From contig MU400695.1 in NCBI GenBank assembly GCA_022578965.1, positions 16,021 through 80,020 of the forward strand: 64,000 nt of DNA. The letters run 5' to 3'. This document shows, piece by piece, positions 1 through 12,489 of the stretch (position 1 is its first letter; each line of letters begins with the position of its first letter). The notes beneath the pieces are model-generated. The model did not search any database. It saw only the letters and a list, made by a program, of their open reading frames with translations, and was not told where the DNA came from. This stretch comes from Xylaria sp. FL1777. Its lineage: Eukaryota > Ascomycota > Sordariomycetes > Xylariales > Xylariaceae. The translations under genes were made by a program, and so were the position numbers.

Positions 1-3000
1 CTTTTGTAAGACTAACGAGACGGCGTTCACGTATTGATTCGGCCCGTAGGGAAGGAGTTGAGGATAACTCGGGATCGGCAGTTAAAACCCACCTGCTGTT
101 GTTATATTTGAGGCAATGGGACTGCAGATTACCTGTGAAAAAAGGAAGCAAACAGGTGACTCAAGGGCAAGAGATGATGAATGGCTGGGTGGATTCGTCG
201 CAGCTATGTGGATGCGGCACCTGGGCTGATATTCATCTACCAGCCGCCTTCCCTATCTACACTGTAAATACGTCTACAGTCGGAGGAATAGGAGGGGGGC
301 GCCTTATAATTACTGCTATTGTACCTCCATCAAATTATTTTGTTGAATGATATGAAGTTGACTTCTAAGGAAAATAATCAATCTTGCCGATCTTATGCAC
401 TTTGTCATGCTCAAAATACATGCATTTGCCTGTGTTTGCTGAGGTTGGCGAGACCGTAGTGAGCATAGTATGCGGTTGAATCGGTTCCTTTAGTTCCTTT
501 AAATAAGATGTGATGTCTCATCCTTGGTACTCTCTAGTTCTAGCCTCATAATACATAGGGCGCGTTACTTTTAACCCTTGGATATTGTACGCTCTCCTAG
601 AACCCCCTTATTCCTCGCGCACATGCTTTTATATTCCGCATCTCCGGTGTGCGCACGGGGACTGAGATCGAAATGCCGGTGCTAGGAGGCGGTAGGACAG
701 ATCGCTGTACCACCACATAATGCAGCAACCCTCTCTATGCCAAGTATTCAACATCACGACAGCCGGGCTTCTTAGGTTAGGCTGTAACGAGTCGATAATG
801 AATGGTGGTCCTCCTACTAGGCTGACGCGAGAGCCTTGTTGGCATCCACGCCCTCTAGTGAGTTGTATACTGCGAGCCGTATACGGAAGACATGTTTTAA
901 ACGAGCGCATATTTGGCTTTCCTTGCTCGGTATGTGTTGATTTAACGGGTTGCCTAAGCAAACAATGCTATATGTTCCAGATAGCTTCTTCTCGCGAGGC
1001 TGAGAGGAGGAGGTATGCATGATCATGATATCAGCTACGACGTACGCGTCTAGTAGAACCCGATTAGGACTTTCAGAATATTGGTTGTAAAACTGTGTCT
1101 CTACGAGTGGACTCCTACGTCGTGGCCTTCAGAGAATGCTGGGTTAATAACTAACAGAGCGGAAACTCGTCGATTCCCATATATCCGTCGCGTTTCTCAA
1201 CATCACGAGTCTCTGTGATAACTTGATTTCCATTTCACAATCCACTATATGGCATAGGTCACTATATGACACGGATATATTGAGATAATTCATAGAAGCA
1301 ACTACGGCGCTTGTGCGAGAGACGCTGTAAAGACTACGTTGATAGGTTTTCGCTATGCATGTCGAGTAGTTTGGACGGAACACATAACTAACAATGATTC
1401 CCGCTTAAATATTGGTTTGAGAGATTTTGATAAATTATTCTGACAGTCTGTCTACGCTGCATTCATGTGTACATTCATATCTAACTCTGCCGTTTGGTAT
1501 GATAGCTTGTTTCAGTGCTGGCTACATCTTCCCATGTGCAGCTCTTTTCTTCACGTTATATGTGAAATAGGATGATAATCTCAGGGGAGCCCAGGTTAAT
1601 ACATTTACTTAGATGCAGTGCGATGATGAAGTCTCTAAATTAAGTACATCATTGTTGCTCGTCAACTCACCATAAGTCAAGCCTGTGAGTCTATAGATCG
1701 TGATCTTAAGCTCTTGTTCGTTTCCCAGGTGAGTAAATAAACATCTATACGGCGGCTACCTGAGATGGCTATTAATAGATAACACTCACAGCTATTAATT
1801 GGGAATGCTTGGAATTTCCGGTTAATTATTCAAGATATCAAAATGTAGAGGTAGCATATAATTATTTTTTGGCTGTCCCAGCATCGTTACGACACCACTA
1901 TAACTGAAGGCGTAATAACGAAGGACAAAAACCTCCGTCCTCGGATAGACCGATAGCTGAAAACCCTTAATGAATTCCTAACAGACATGTATTTACTAGG
2001 TTGGACTATTCTGATAATAATCCGGCGCTTTAAATCCAGCTCCTTTCGTCTACCTCCTCCCTCCTACTTTAGGTAGTTATCGTTCGTCACATTACCGAGG
2101 GGATGTTCCCCTTTGGGGTCATAACCGCCGACTAAGCTTCTAGAACCCTAAACATAGGGTAACGCAACACGGAAATATTCCATATACACATACCCTCCCT
2201 CCTACCTCCAAGCTCGGCATATCGAATGTGGTTTCTAGAATACATAGTACGTAGTGCATTCCTTCGGGTAATCTGCTATTACAGTCTACATCGGACCTTC
2301 ACACGCCTGCCGAGACGGATTCAGGAGTGGATTTCCTAAACTGCCAAGCCTCCGTGGAAAACCGAGAAGGATGGGTTTAGCGACGAAAAAAAAAATTACC
2401 TACACTACCTACTGCGTACTACTGTACTAGACTGGTTGGACTGCCCATAAAGCGCGAACGGCTTTGCGGCCCAGCCCCAGTTTGCTTGGGTATCATTGCA
2501 TCATCACTCGTTCCGCTCGGTTCGTGGGTACGTGGAAATCGAATACATGCCTACATAGGTAGGTATGTAATAAAGCCTCTGCAGCCCAGAGGGGCGGGTA
2601 GCAAGTTCTGTGGAAGAAAAAAAAAATTTAAATTTATGGAGTTCTGGTTTCTTGGAAAGCCGCGTGACTTGAATGTAGCGAAGCCCACACTATCAAGTAG
2701 ACTGGGTTAGTTGGTGGCTTTGAGTGGGATAGGTAGAATGCCGTATTACCAGCTGTCCTTCCATTTGACTTGTTAGTTAGCTACGGCGACCACGGATTAA
2801 CATGTGAAAATTTCCTAGTTTTTTTCTCTCTTTTTTTTCCCCCTTCCCCTTTCGCTGCAGGCGCACGATTCTACTAGCTACCTGTCTAACAAATTGGAAT
2901 ACGACAGTCATTTCCCATATACCTATATATACCTGATCACATAATCTTGCCACACGGGTCACAGGCCTCAGGTGATCGGATGATTGGAAACCAAACGTCG

Positions 3001-4279
3001 GCTGTGATATGGAGGGTACTGCCGTAAGCAAGGGCTTGCGGCGGCATGGTTTGGGGTGAGAGGAGGATTGGATTGAAGGATTGCCAATGGCGGCGTCAGT
3101 GGCGTTTGGTTTTTTCCCGCCAAAAACCCTGAAATTGACCGCCCGGTACATCACTTTTGGTAGCACGAGCCGAAGACTGGCCCCGTACTTCTGGTTTTCC
3201 CTACCTCTGTAAGTAATAATGAGTAGGTTGCTATGTATCCATAATTCATGGAGGCCAGGGCACGAGCATGGGGAACGCACAAGCCCCGCCGCCGCCACGA
3301 TGCTCGGAATGCGAACCCCGGGGTTTGGTATTGGTCGAGGGCCGTTTTGATTGTTGGCTTTCTTGCCCTTTCCTGGCGATACCTGCGTCGTGTTAGTATT
3401 GGCCGTGCTATGCTTTCGTCATGGCAGACCCCGTAGTTGGATTCATGAGGCAAGCCAAGCGAAGCATCTTTGAGTCACGACAAGGTACGAGTACCTCTGC
3501 AGGCTGACGCGAACTACCTACAATAGCTAGCATGATGGGAGTGACGCAAGGTTTCGGGGCCAAGGCAACAGTCGACCTTGAGTTGTTCTGCATACGTTAA
3601 CCGTTAACCTCGAAGCTGTCAGCGTATTACACAGTGAGGGGGGTTAAGAGGGATGGCTATGTTTACCGAAGGATAGCCGAGTATACGCAGCACTATCTCC
3701 TGGCAGATTCCTGGTATGTGGTATTCTAGTGGCAATGGCTGGGTCACGCTACTGCAAGCTCTTACAATACGCACGACACTTATTATCGTTATTATTATTA
3801 TTTTTCACGAAACTTAATAGTCTACTGCTTGCTGATCGTTGGCTGTAAGGCTTCCGACGTCTGAAGGGCTAGGCTGTGAGGAAAGTAGTGCGACTCGAGA
3901 CTCCACGCGGGACTTCAATAGGAATCAAAATTTAATACGTTTATACATTGAAATGCTCCAATCTATGGAGTCCCGTCGTCTCGTATTTCGAAAAACAAGG
4001 AGAATGATAGAAACGGCGGACGAGCTGAAACCCGCGAATAGTTGATTCTCGATAAACTAGATTGATATTCCGAAAGAGGGCGGAGGCCGAATTATTCCTC
4101 CGAAGGCAACCCTAATGGACCCTAACTATATACGCAGTATACATACAAATACAAACTCAACCCTGTGGGCAATAGGAGTGGGATACTAGGCAAATAAGCC
4201 AAGGATGTAGATAGTTACTTGACGAAACTACCTCATGTACAAAGGACATAAACCTATGGTAACAAAATGCATTTTACAC
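1..4279. other. Gene-poor stretch, no supported gene
   Basis: I see no gene here. Open frames are short, lack good starts and show no recognisable domain. The longest (minus strand, 2777-3298) opens with GTG and has no family signature. The stretch contains TAGGTA/TACCTA runs and two copies of the 9-mer TACTGCGTA (2410-2418; 4131-4139, reverse). It may include decayed repeats, but I could not identify any by eye. Confidence 0.5.
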
Positions 4280-4573
4280 TTACACCCGAAAGAGGGCATA
4301 GTTCAGGTGGCATACCTGGCGTTGCGCTGCAAGACAATGAATCATGAGCTGATGATCACCCGGATCGAAAGCCTGTCGCTTGAGCCTTGAGACCACGCGG
4401 GACAACAGTGCGGGAGAAAGATTTTGACTCTCCTTCCCCAATGAGATGCTGGGTATGTGAACCCCTTGGTGGATCGTGATGCAGGCTGGCGCTTGGATGG
4501 GGGGGGAATGAGAGGGGACGTAGGCGTTTATTTCCTCAAGCAGTACCCAAGACGCTCCAGGTGGTATCCGCAT
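4280..4573 (-). CDS. Candidate ORF or exon of unknown function
   Basis: This ATG-initiated frame of 97 codons has protein-like composition, with mixed hydrophobic and charged residues and no low-complexity bias. I do not recognise the family. Near its 3' end the minus strand reads a strong donor-like GTAAGT, just after the codons for LFR and two bases of the next codon. The ORF could therefore be the first exon of a spliced gene, but I found no convincing next exon below 4279. It lies alone in a gene-poor stretch, so a relic is equally possible. Confidence is low. Confidence 0.25.
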   Translation of the reverse strand: MRIPPGASWVLLEEINAYVPSHSPPIQAPACITIHQGVHIPSISLGKESQNLSPALLSRVVSRLKRQAFDPGDHQLMIHCLAAQRQVCHLNYALFRV

Positions 4574-6323
4574 GGTCCGGTCCAGGAGGAGCGATGGTGC
4601 CTAGACGATGCTATCATTGATAATAAAACGACCTAGACCTGTTACGAAGCCATTTGTGCAGATAGGGTAAGCAGCACAGACTGAGGAGGATGCGGAGGTC
4701 GGCCGCCCAGTGAGGGGAAATGCTAGGAGACCCAGTTCCCCCCCCCATTCTTCATACTACTGCGTATGTAATCTGCATCTGCATCTGCCTGCTTCTCTCA
4801 CCGCCAGAAGCATGTTCGTCAGGGACCCGTATAATGATTATTCCTCGCTGCCAGTTCTAGAACGACTAACCACTAGAAAGACTCGTTTGGCCACGGCGCG
4901 GGACACGGTATGCGTGATACTGTAGGTGACGTTTGCCCATTACTCATTCCTGGGTACGGCCTGGGTTCGGCCTGGGTTGGCCGGTACTGCGAATCGCTCT
5001 GAGGTCCTCTCGACGAGCAGACCACCTTGCATGTGGAGAATCCCATATCTACATGTTGGGTTAGGCCGAGCATACACAGGTCCCTGTAAAGCGGTTCATG
5101 CAGCAAAGTGATAATGCTGTGATGGCAAGATGGCAGGATGACGGGAGGCGGACATTTGCCGCTGCTATGAGGCCTGCTGTGCTCTACAGTCGATGCTTGT
5201 TCAAACAAAACCGGCCATATGCGCCGAAGCTACTGGAGTGGACAAGAATTAGTGGCTCGCGAGTCTGGAGAACCGCCTGAGAAACCCCACCAGCGGAAGA
5301 CCGAGGGTAGGGTTTTTTGGCGTTCGTCGAGTCAGGACGACTGACGCTAGAAGATAGGTATGCTCTCTCTTTCTCTCTCCTGGCGACTGACCATCCAAGG
5401 AGACTCCTGGAAAACTCGCTTGGGCGATGGGTGGTGTCGCTAGACATTCCAGCTGCGATTGGTCAAGGAAGACGGGAAGACACCGAGAGCTGATACAGTA
5501 GATATAACACGGCAAGGTAGATTTGCGAAATTCAAGCTTTGGGAAATGTCGTTGCATGGACGGCATACCACTGGTTGGGTGCACCATGAGATTTTGATGT
5601 TCACGGGAGCATGAGAGGACTGCTCTGGCCCTGCAGACAATACCTACCATACCTAACTACGTACCTACTGACAGTGGGCAGTAGGTACCTACCTAGGTAC
5701 GTACTTAGTATGTAAATAGTGGGTGGTGCAGCCCAAAAAGACCACACCCCCCCTGAATACACTAGCATTACGAATTACACACCTACTCTGTAGTACATGT
5801 ATAGAATTCACACCTTATTTATTCATTCATTCATTCATTCATTCATTCATTTTTTCTTAAAAATTCATCTAATAAGTAGCTATTTTGCCTTTCCGATGTA
5901 CCATACTTTTTGGCCCTGTAGCCGCTTTGCAGCCCGACTAACAGGCCGACCCAGTCAGGAGTGGCTGATGGTGTCAAGCCAACAATTCGGAGGCGGTAGC
6001 CACCTTACGCATAGATGTGTAAACGAGGCCCTGATGTTAGCCTGCATGTCGATTTTGTCTACTAAGTCACAGTAGAAGCTATTGTTGGAGGGGTTTTTAT
6101 ATTGAACTCCTGTTAACTTTCTTAACAAATTGCTATGAATAATAGGCAGACAACAGCAATTAGCTTCATCTGGGACTAACTGCAGATTATCCTGGTGCAA
6201 CTAATTGACGACTAATAACCACCCAGAGAGCGAAATGGATATAAATACGATTTATTGCTCTTGATACATGATATTTTCTCGCTCGTAACAGCTGGTTACA
6301 ACTCGCATCACTCGGGGTCCACA
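4574..6323. other. Gene-free intergenic stretch with simple repeats
   Basis: No supported gene. The stretch holds a copy of TACTGCGTA (4758-4766), a dense run of TACCTA/TAGGTA motifs around 5640-5715, and an ATTC tetranucleotide microsatellite at 5821-5850. Confidence 0.5.
5821..5850. repeat. (ATTC)n microsatellite
   Basis: More than seven tandem copies of ATTC are visible in the intergenic DNA, followed by a short T run. Confidence 0.95.
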
Positions 6324-7301
6324 ATGTCACTTCTACGATTACCTGCCGAGACTCTAACACAAATCTTTGATCAGATTTCTGCAAACAGTGGTTCGAATTC
6401 GCCATTCCTACACTTTCTCGAGAGGCCCTGCGGAGGTTGGTCACGTCTGGGGTGACGAAAAGGCAATCCCCGCTTATAGAGAGTTTGGAATCTTTAGACC
6501 TTAAACTGAGGCGATTTCCAGCCTGCATCTTTACGTACTATCCTCAAGAAGATGCACAGGAGTCGGATGCTTTGAAGGCTACTGCCTCGAATGAGGCCCC
6601 TGAGGATATTCCTGTTAAAATTAGGATCAAGGTCCTAAATAATGACCTCGGCCAGCTTGCCATTCTTAGGTAGTCCAACAATCTCGTAGGTTACGTACTT
6701 TACGCATACGAGTTTGGAGCTCTTCATCTCCTGAGGCTCTTGAAACCCCCGAGGATTATCTCTCGCTTCCTAGGATACAAGCTTTTTTTTTTTTTTTTTC
6801 TCAGTGACGAATCTGAGCATTCTAGTGTGAAATCTACCTGTCAGCGTTCTAAATCCATCGAGAGAGCAAGGGGAAGAATGCCACATTTCCCCAACTATCA
6901 GCGCGCTTCTTCGTACTCTTCGAACCCTTCACCTACACATGCGCAGCATCGCATCTGTCCCGATGTGTTGAAATCCCGAGAACCTGATGATAATCTACGT
7001 TTGAGCGTAATGATAATTAACCTGAGTCTAAAGACGAACCAACCGAGGATAACGGCTGCGTCTCACTCTAAACGATGCGATTCCCCACCCAGGGGACTGC
7101 TTCAGCTGAGTGTCTCCTAAAACCGGGAGGGTTTTAACTCATTCATTTCCCGATTTCAAACCACAGTCATTGGACGCCTTGACTGGCAAGATTATGATGC
7201 TGGAAGATGACATGGCTTGGGACGAAGATGACAAGACTGTGATTGAGGAGCCATAATTTGAACTTCTAGATGATGACATTTCTAGTTTCTCAGATGATTA
7301 A
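6324..7301 (+). pseudogene. Decayed F-box protein gene
   Basis: The ATG at 6324 opens a frame that starts like an F-box (MSLLRLPAETLTQIFDQIS). That frame stops at about 6455. A coding-like continuation is found in another frame: LSREALRRLV, then a stretch to a TAG at about 6671. Further coding-like segments follow in other frames: 6740-7120 (interrupted by a 17-base T run), then an acidic tail around 7171-7300 (DDMAWDEDD, DDDISSFSDD) broken by a TAA. The need for several frame changes and in-frame stops suggests a broken copy of an F-box gene. Introns could explain some of the breaks, but I found no set of splice sites that restores one frame. No other part of the protein is recognised. Confidence 0.45.
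6783..6799. repeat. Poly-T tract
   Basis: Uninterrupted run of 17 T, inside the F-box relic. Confidence 0.95.
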
Positions 7302-10300
7302 TACTATTTTAAAAGTATAACTCTAGCTCCGGGGTCTTTAGTCAGAGCTCAGCAGCAACTCGACTCAGAGTTGCGGAAGCTCTGCCTTAGGAATGGAGCG
7401 TGAGTTCTATGTTTGAGTCGTGGTATATGATGATGCAAAGACAGTTGAAGTTGACTGCCTACCTATCAAGCACTATGCCCACATTGGAAAAAATACTGCA
7501 AGTGGCAGCTATGAATGATACTTGAAAATACGTCGAGCAACTGATGATTGGACGATGCTTTTCATACTTGAGCTTAGTCTTTTTTTTTTTTTTTTTCCAC
7601 AATGAATACAGGGAGTAAAGAATTAAGCCTCTCGAAATTCTTTCTTCACCAATTTTCTATGACTTCAAAAAGTACTTACACCTACGCATAATAATAATAT
7701 TACCCGAGCACTATATGCTGTTTTGATTGGACAGATTTAGGTATGGAGAAAGCTTCAATAAGTGTATATGTAAAAGTACTTAAGCAAAATATTACTTACT
7801 GTGACTCGCTTTGATGTGTAGTACACGTAGAGTGAAGGATTAGGTTTTGTGCACTGGAACGAAATACCACGTCCTACCTGAACCTTGAACTCCAGATGAA
7901 GTGCAACCTCAGTTATCTGCCGGTACAGTGATTGTGTATACCAAACTAGGAACAATAGCACTGTAACGGATCCGGTGGCAGGGAATGGCCCCATGCCCGA
8001 ACCACACATATGATTGGTGTACCGTAGTGTAGTTAGTCTAGGTATGGATGGGATGGATATTCATAGTAACAACCACATTTCGCCAACTCTTCACCCGAGC
8101 AAGGAGCATACATACTTAGGCAAACTGTCAGGTTTCGAAATTGTCAAAACAAGAAGTGTGCCCCATCGCACAACCGTTGTCGGGTTTACGCCACAGCGAA
8201 GATACTGAGTACATGTAGCGTAGCACAAAGGTTTCATAACGTCCAATTATATCTCACGATCAATGAGCGTGATGATCGATCAGACATGCTAGCAGAAGAC
8301 TCCGGGGTTGTTATTGGAAGCCCGGGTCATCGGCCGGGTAAGCAAGTTGGCCCAGTCGGTGATTTATTATTTTGGAGGTCAGGAAAAGGACTAGCATTGG
8401 TAGGTAGCAAATTATAGTAACCTAATTAATAGATTATCAGATTGTATTAATTTCTACTTTCTACTTCGTACTCTGCATTTATATACTTACGGAGTAGTAG
8501 GTATGCCAATCCCGCGGTATGCATGAAGATACCGGCTCGCTCTAACCTCGAAGTACTGCCGAAGATGTTATATCTTGTGACTTGTACAAGTGTGCAAGTG
8601 GTGTTGTGGACTACCTCCTGTAGGTAGTCCCGAATTTCCGGATGAATGATCGTTCGCGCGATCCTCTTTCAGTATCCTTACATCTATTACACACGTACTG
8701 CGTAGGTAGTATTCAGATGTTTTCAATGATACAGCTGTATTACAAGTGTAGTTCCTCTTGGAGTGGACGCTAACCCGTTGATAAAGCTGGAGCCTTCCTT
8801 GACCGATAGAGGGGCAAACTTACTTACATGCTGTCGGAGTTAAGCGTCAGCACTTGCGATGTTGTCCTTGAGAGGCTGCTGACGATACATACAATGTCGG
8901 GGTAGGCAACTGTGAACCCGAGGCCAAAATCCAAATCCACGCGGCATCAACCGGAGATGCTCTATGTCATTCATTCGAATCTGATGATTTAGACCGGCCT
9001 CGTGGGTTTAACGCGTCAGCAACCTACCAGGCAGACAATCATGATGTTCCTAATAACACTGTAAAGCTGTGCTCTATCACCCTTGTTACCCGTGTAAGAA
9101 ATAATCTTTACTATACATGTATGTATGTAGTCTCCCACTGGCGAAAGAAAGACACCCTTTGAAAAAAAAAAAAAAAAAAAAAAAAAAATTTAAGGGCTCC
9201 AGTGGCCGCGGACTTGAATCAAGACAAGAGACTCGCGTTTTTGATTATGCACACCCTGCGGTGACTCTATCCATTCCCTAACCTAGCATACTGTATCCGG
9301 ATCCTAAAACGGCTGCGGCGATGTGTCAGAATCCCGCAGCTGTTCTGACAATGGATGACTTGGTAGTCAGCCTGCCAGGCAAATGAGCGCGCCGCGCTGT
9401 GTTGTCACAGGGCAAATTGCTCTCGGTTTCGGAACTATGTGACTCGTCGCAGGCCGTCGCACTCTGCGTGCGTGCTTCAGAAGAAACGATTCGGCCTGAT
9501 TCAAAATGGCGATTCCGGCACGACGCCGATGGCGCATGTGTGCATGTGTGCAAGTGTGCAAGTACATAGAAAAGCCGCAGGTAGCGCCGCCCCTACTACC
9601 GGTATACTAGGTACTAGTATGGCTACCATTGTTGCGGGTAGAAAGGTAATACAATTCGTGGATGTGCTTTTATCTGTTTGTTGTGAGTACTACTCCAAAT
9701 TCGTAGGCTTGTTGTATACTAGCTACGCAGTCTATACCGTAAGCTTATGCGTAGAGTTAGTGTAAATGCCGATGATGTCTCCCAATTATGGGATTGCATA
9801 TTGATAGGTATGATACACTACACTATCTACCTAGGTACTGCGTATGTGTCCCTAGGTACACTCCTAACGTAGACGCTCTACTAAACTGGCTCTACTATAT
9901 GCACTTGACGAAACCCTTCTGTCACCACTTTTGTCGCTACTTTATCCAATTGATGCTCGTGGCAGAACTTGTGGCAACGGAAGAGAACTGGCAACTTCCG
10001 AAATGAGCATCGACTTGTGTTTATACCTACTGGGTACAGTACCTACCTAGCTACATGTACGGTATGCATTGCCCGCTCTGCACCAGGGTATCTATGTATC
10101 TGACTTACATCCATCATATCCATACATACTACATAACACCCTACTAGGTAGTTACCTAATTCCCTTGTGGAATAACTTAGGTATTTAGATATAGAACAGA
10201 ATCCGGAAGTGTGAGTGTGCCGGAAGCCAAACCATGTTCAACATGTTGTTGCAGTGCTATTTCCTACATCTGACAGTTCCATCCTGCTTTCTTCCCCCGT

Positions 10301-12480
10301 CCTCGCTGCCATCCTTATTCCCAAGCCAGGCTGAGCACCGTTCAGCATAAAAATGGAGGGAGGATAAACACACGCCCCATTTGCATCACGCCACTTACGG
10401 TAGAGAACGTTTTCATTACACGTTGTTGGCCATGTGGAAATAATACGATACTACTGCGTATGGATGGCTAAAAGAAAAGAGGCTGGCCAGAACAATGGTT
10501 CATGACACGAGTGCGTAGAGGTACTTGTGCAGACCCTACCAGTGAACTTGAACAAAACTATACTACATACAGACAAGCGAGAGGACTAATAAAAACACAA
10601 AAGAAGGGTCCGTCTACACTAGTTTCTAGCGCAGTCGCCTTTCATCCGTCTCCGGTCAAATCAAAGCCGGGATAATTCCATAACCATGGACTGGATCAAG
10701 CCACTCTCATCACTCTCATATACGTACACCTCTACTACCCATACCGGTATCGCGAACTTAACCGACTAAACTAAACATGGCAGGACAGCGAACCCCCTCT
10801 CATGTAAAAAATTGTGAGCTCATTACATACTGCGTAGTCTAACATCGTAGTGGAGGTACATATAGGTATTCGCCACGACCTCTGCTTTCGTATTGCCCTA
10901 TGACGAGGCTCGATGATCGAACGACAATGGCTCTATACCACAGTAGGAACTTATCCATATCGCAATTTGATGGCTGCGCAACAAAACCTGGTGTGCCTAA
11001 CACGGGGACATACCATTAAGAGATAGTAATATACAGTATTCCAGACTATAATCAATGTGCTGCATATGTACTGCAGTGTACAGGCCATCGATAGGTAGCA
11101 TGCCTAGGTAGCTGTATCTTGAAATACGCTTAAGAGAGACGGATATTTTGACCCAGGAATGAAAGAGCCAAGACCACATCGACAGGGGACTTGACGCTGC
11201 ACGCGTTTAGTTGCTGGATATGAGGGATTTCCAAAAGAGTTAGCTATTATGGTTACCTATTTTGTGCGCACCACTACCGATACATATATCAGTGCAGGGA
11301 GACTGTGTATAAGTACACTAATTGTTATAGGTGTTGCCGTCTGTCTCTGTCTTTACATGTATTACCTGCTCGGGAGAGTTACGAGAATACTGCCGCATTA
11401 GGTAGGTACTTAGGTTAATGTTAAAAACCACCCCATAGTAGTACTGATTTCATCTCCTCAGTTTTTATAGTTGTGTAGCCTTGATGGTAAGGCTTGTTGG
11501 ATCTTAGTATTTTACCTAGGTACGTAACATTGTTTTTGTTTTTTTTTGTTTTTTTTTCTGCTGAACATTGATATCCTGCACTCCTCTTCTATTAGACTTG
11601 CCCCAATACCTACTTCTAAGTAGGTATTCATTCAAATATACCTAACCTTACACTAGGAGTGGTGTAAGTTAGGCATCTTAAGAGCTTTAAATGTACTGGT
11701 GACTGGCCGACTCACTGCAAACCCTGCTAAATTAGACGAATTCTTCTATGTATCTATTTGCGTCTTGTTGATCATTCAGGGTTTGAGCTCAATACAATCA
11801 ATCCCCTGCAGGTAAATAAATCTCAAGTAACAAGAGACTTCGACGTGTACTTCCAGTACCTTCTGCATGGGTACTGATTGGCCGTGATCGAGCCTAAAAC
11901 TTCTTTCTAATAGAGTACCGAGGTTACATAACAGGTATCTTACTACACCTGCCCTAGAATTCCTTGCGCTAGAATAGTAGTGGGGCGCAGTGTACACTAC
12001 TACACTAGGTACCTGCTACTGTACGCAGTAGTGCAGTACAATACTTTAGTTTACGTGTAGGTGGCCGGGAGTAGCGTACTGTAGGCCCACCAGAGTAGTG
12101 TAGGCGCCAATCGAGTGTTGGAACTTCCAATTAAGTACCTACCTACTGACCTACTGCGTAAGTAAGTAGATACCTACCTACCTAAAGTACCTACCTAAGT
12201 CGCTGGCTTGCATACATACTAGGTAGAGCCCACTGTTCCCACAGGCCCTGAGACCAATCACGCCTGCCGAGGTCAGAGACTCCAGCGTCCATCAAATCAC
12301 TTGCTACTTCCTTTTTTTTCCCGCTTGGTCTCCTTCTGAAGAGTCCACTTATTGTTACCTACCTGTGTAGGATACGTGGGTAGTGTACCTGTACCTCCTA
12401 CTGTAGCACTGGTTGGCCACTCAAAGAGTCAAGCCCTTTTCTTTCTCTTTACATACACTTGGGTACCTGCTCTAGTACAG
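7302..12480. other. Gene-poor, repeat-marked stretch
   Basis: I support no gene here. Frames are short and unconvincing. The stretch is rich in TAGGTA/TACCTA runs and carries homopolymers (T run 7580-7596; A run 9162-9188). It has the densest set of TACT(G/T/C)CGTA copies: 8462, 8488, 8696, 9836, 10452, 10828, 12022 and 12152. It may be upstream regulatory DNA, subterminal DNA or decayed repeats; the sequence alone does not decide. Confidence 0.5.
9162..9188. repeat. Poly-A tract
   Basis: Uninterrupted run of 27 A in gene-free DNA. It could be the tail of a decayed retroelement, but no element body is recognisable beside it. Confidence 0.9.
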
Positions 12481-12489
12481 GACCCAGGT

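Noticed and set aside
2777..3298. 173-codon minus-strand open frame
   Set aside because: It starts with GTG, has no domain or protein-like conservation pattern, and ends in a Lys/Arg-rich run encoded by a simple pyrimidine tract. Probably chance.
9162..9188. A27 run as a retrotransposon tail
   Set aside because: No element body, target duplication or reverse-transcriptase frame is recognisable next to it.
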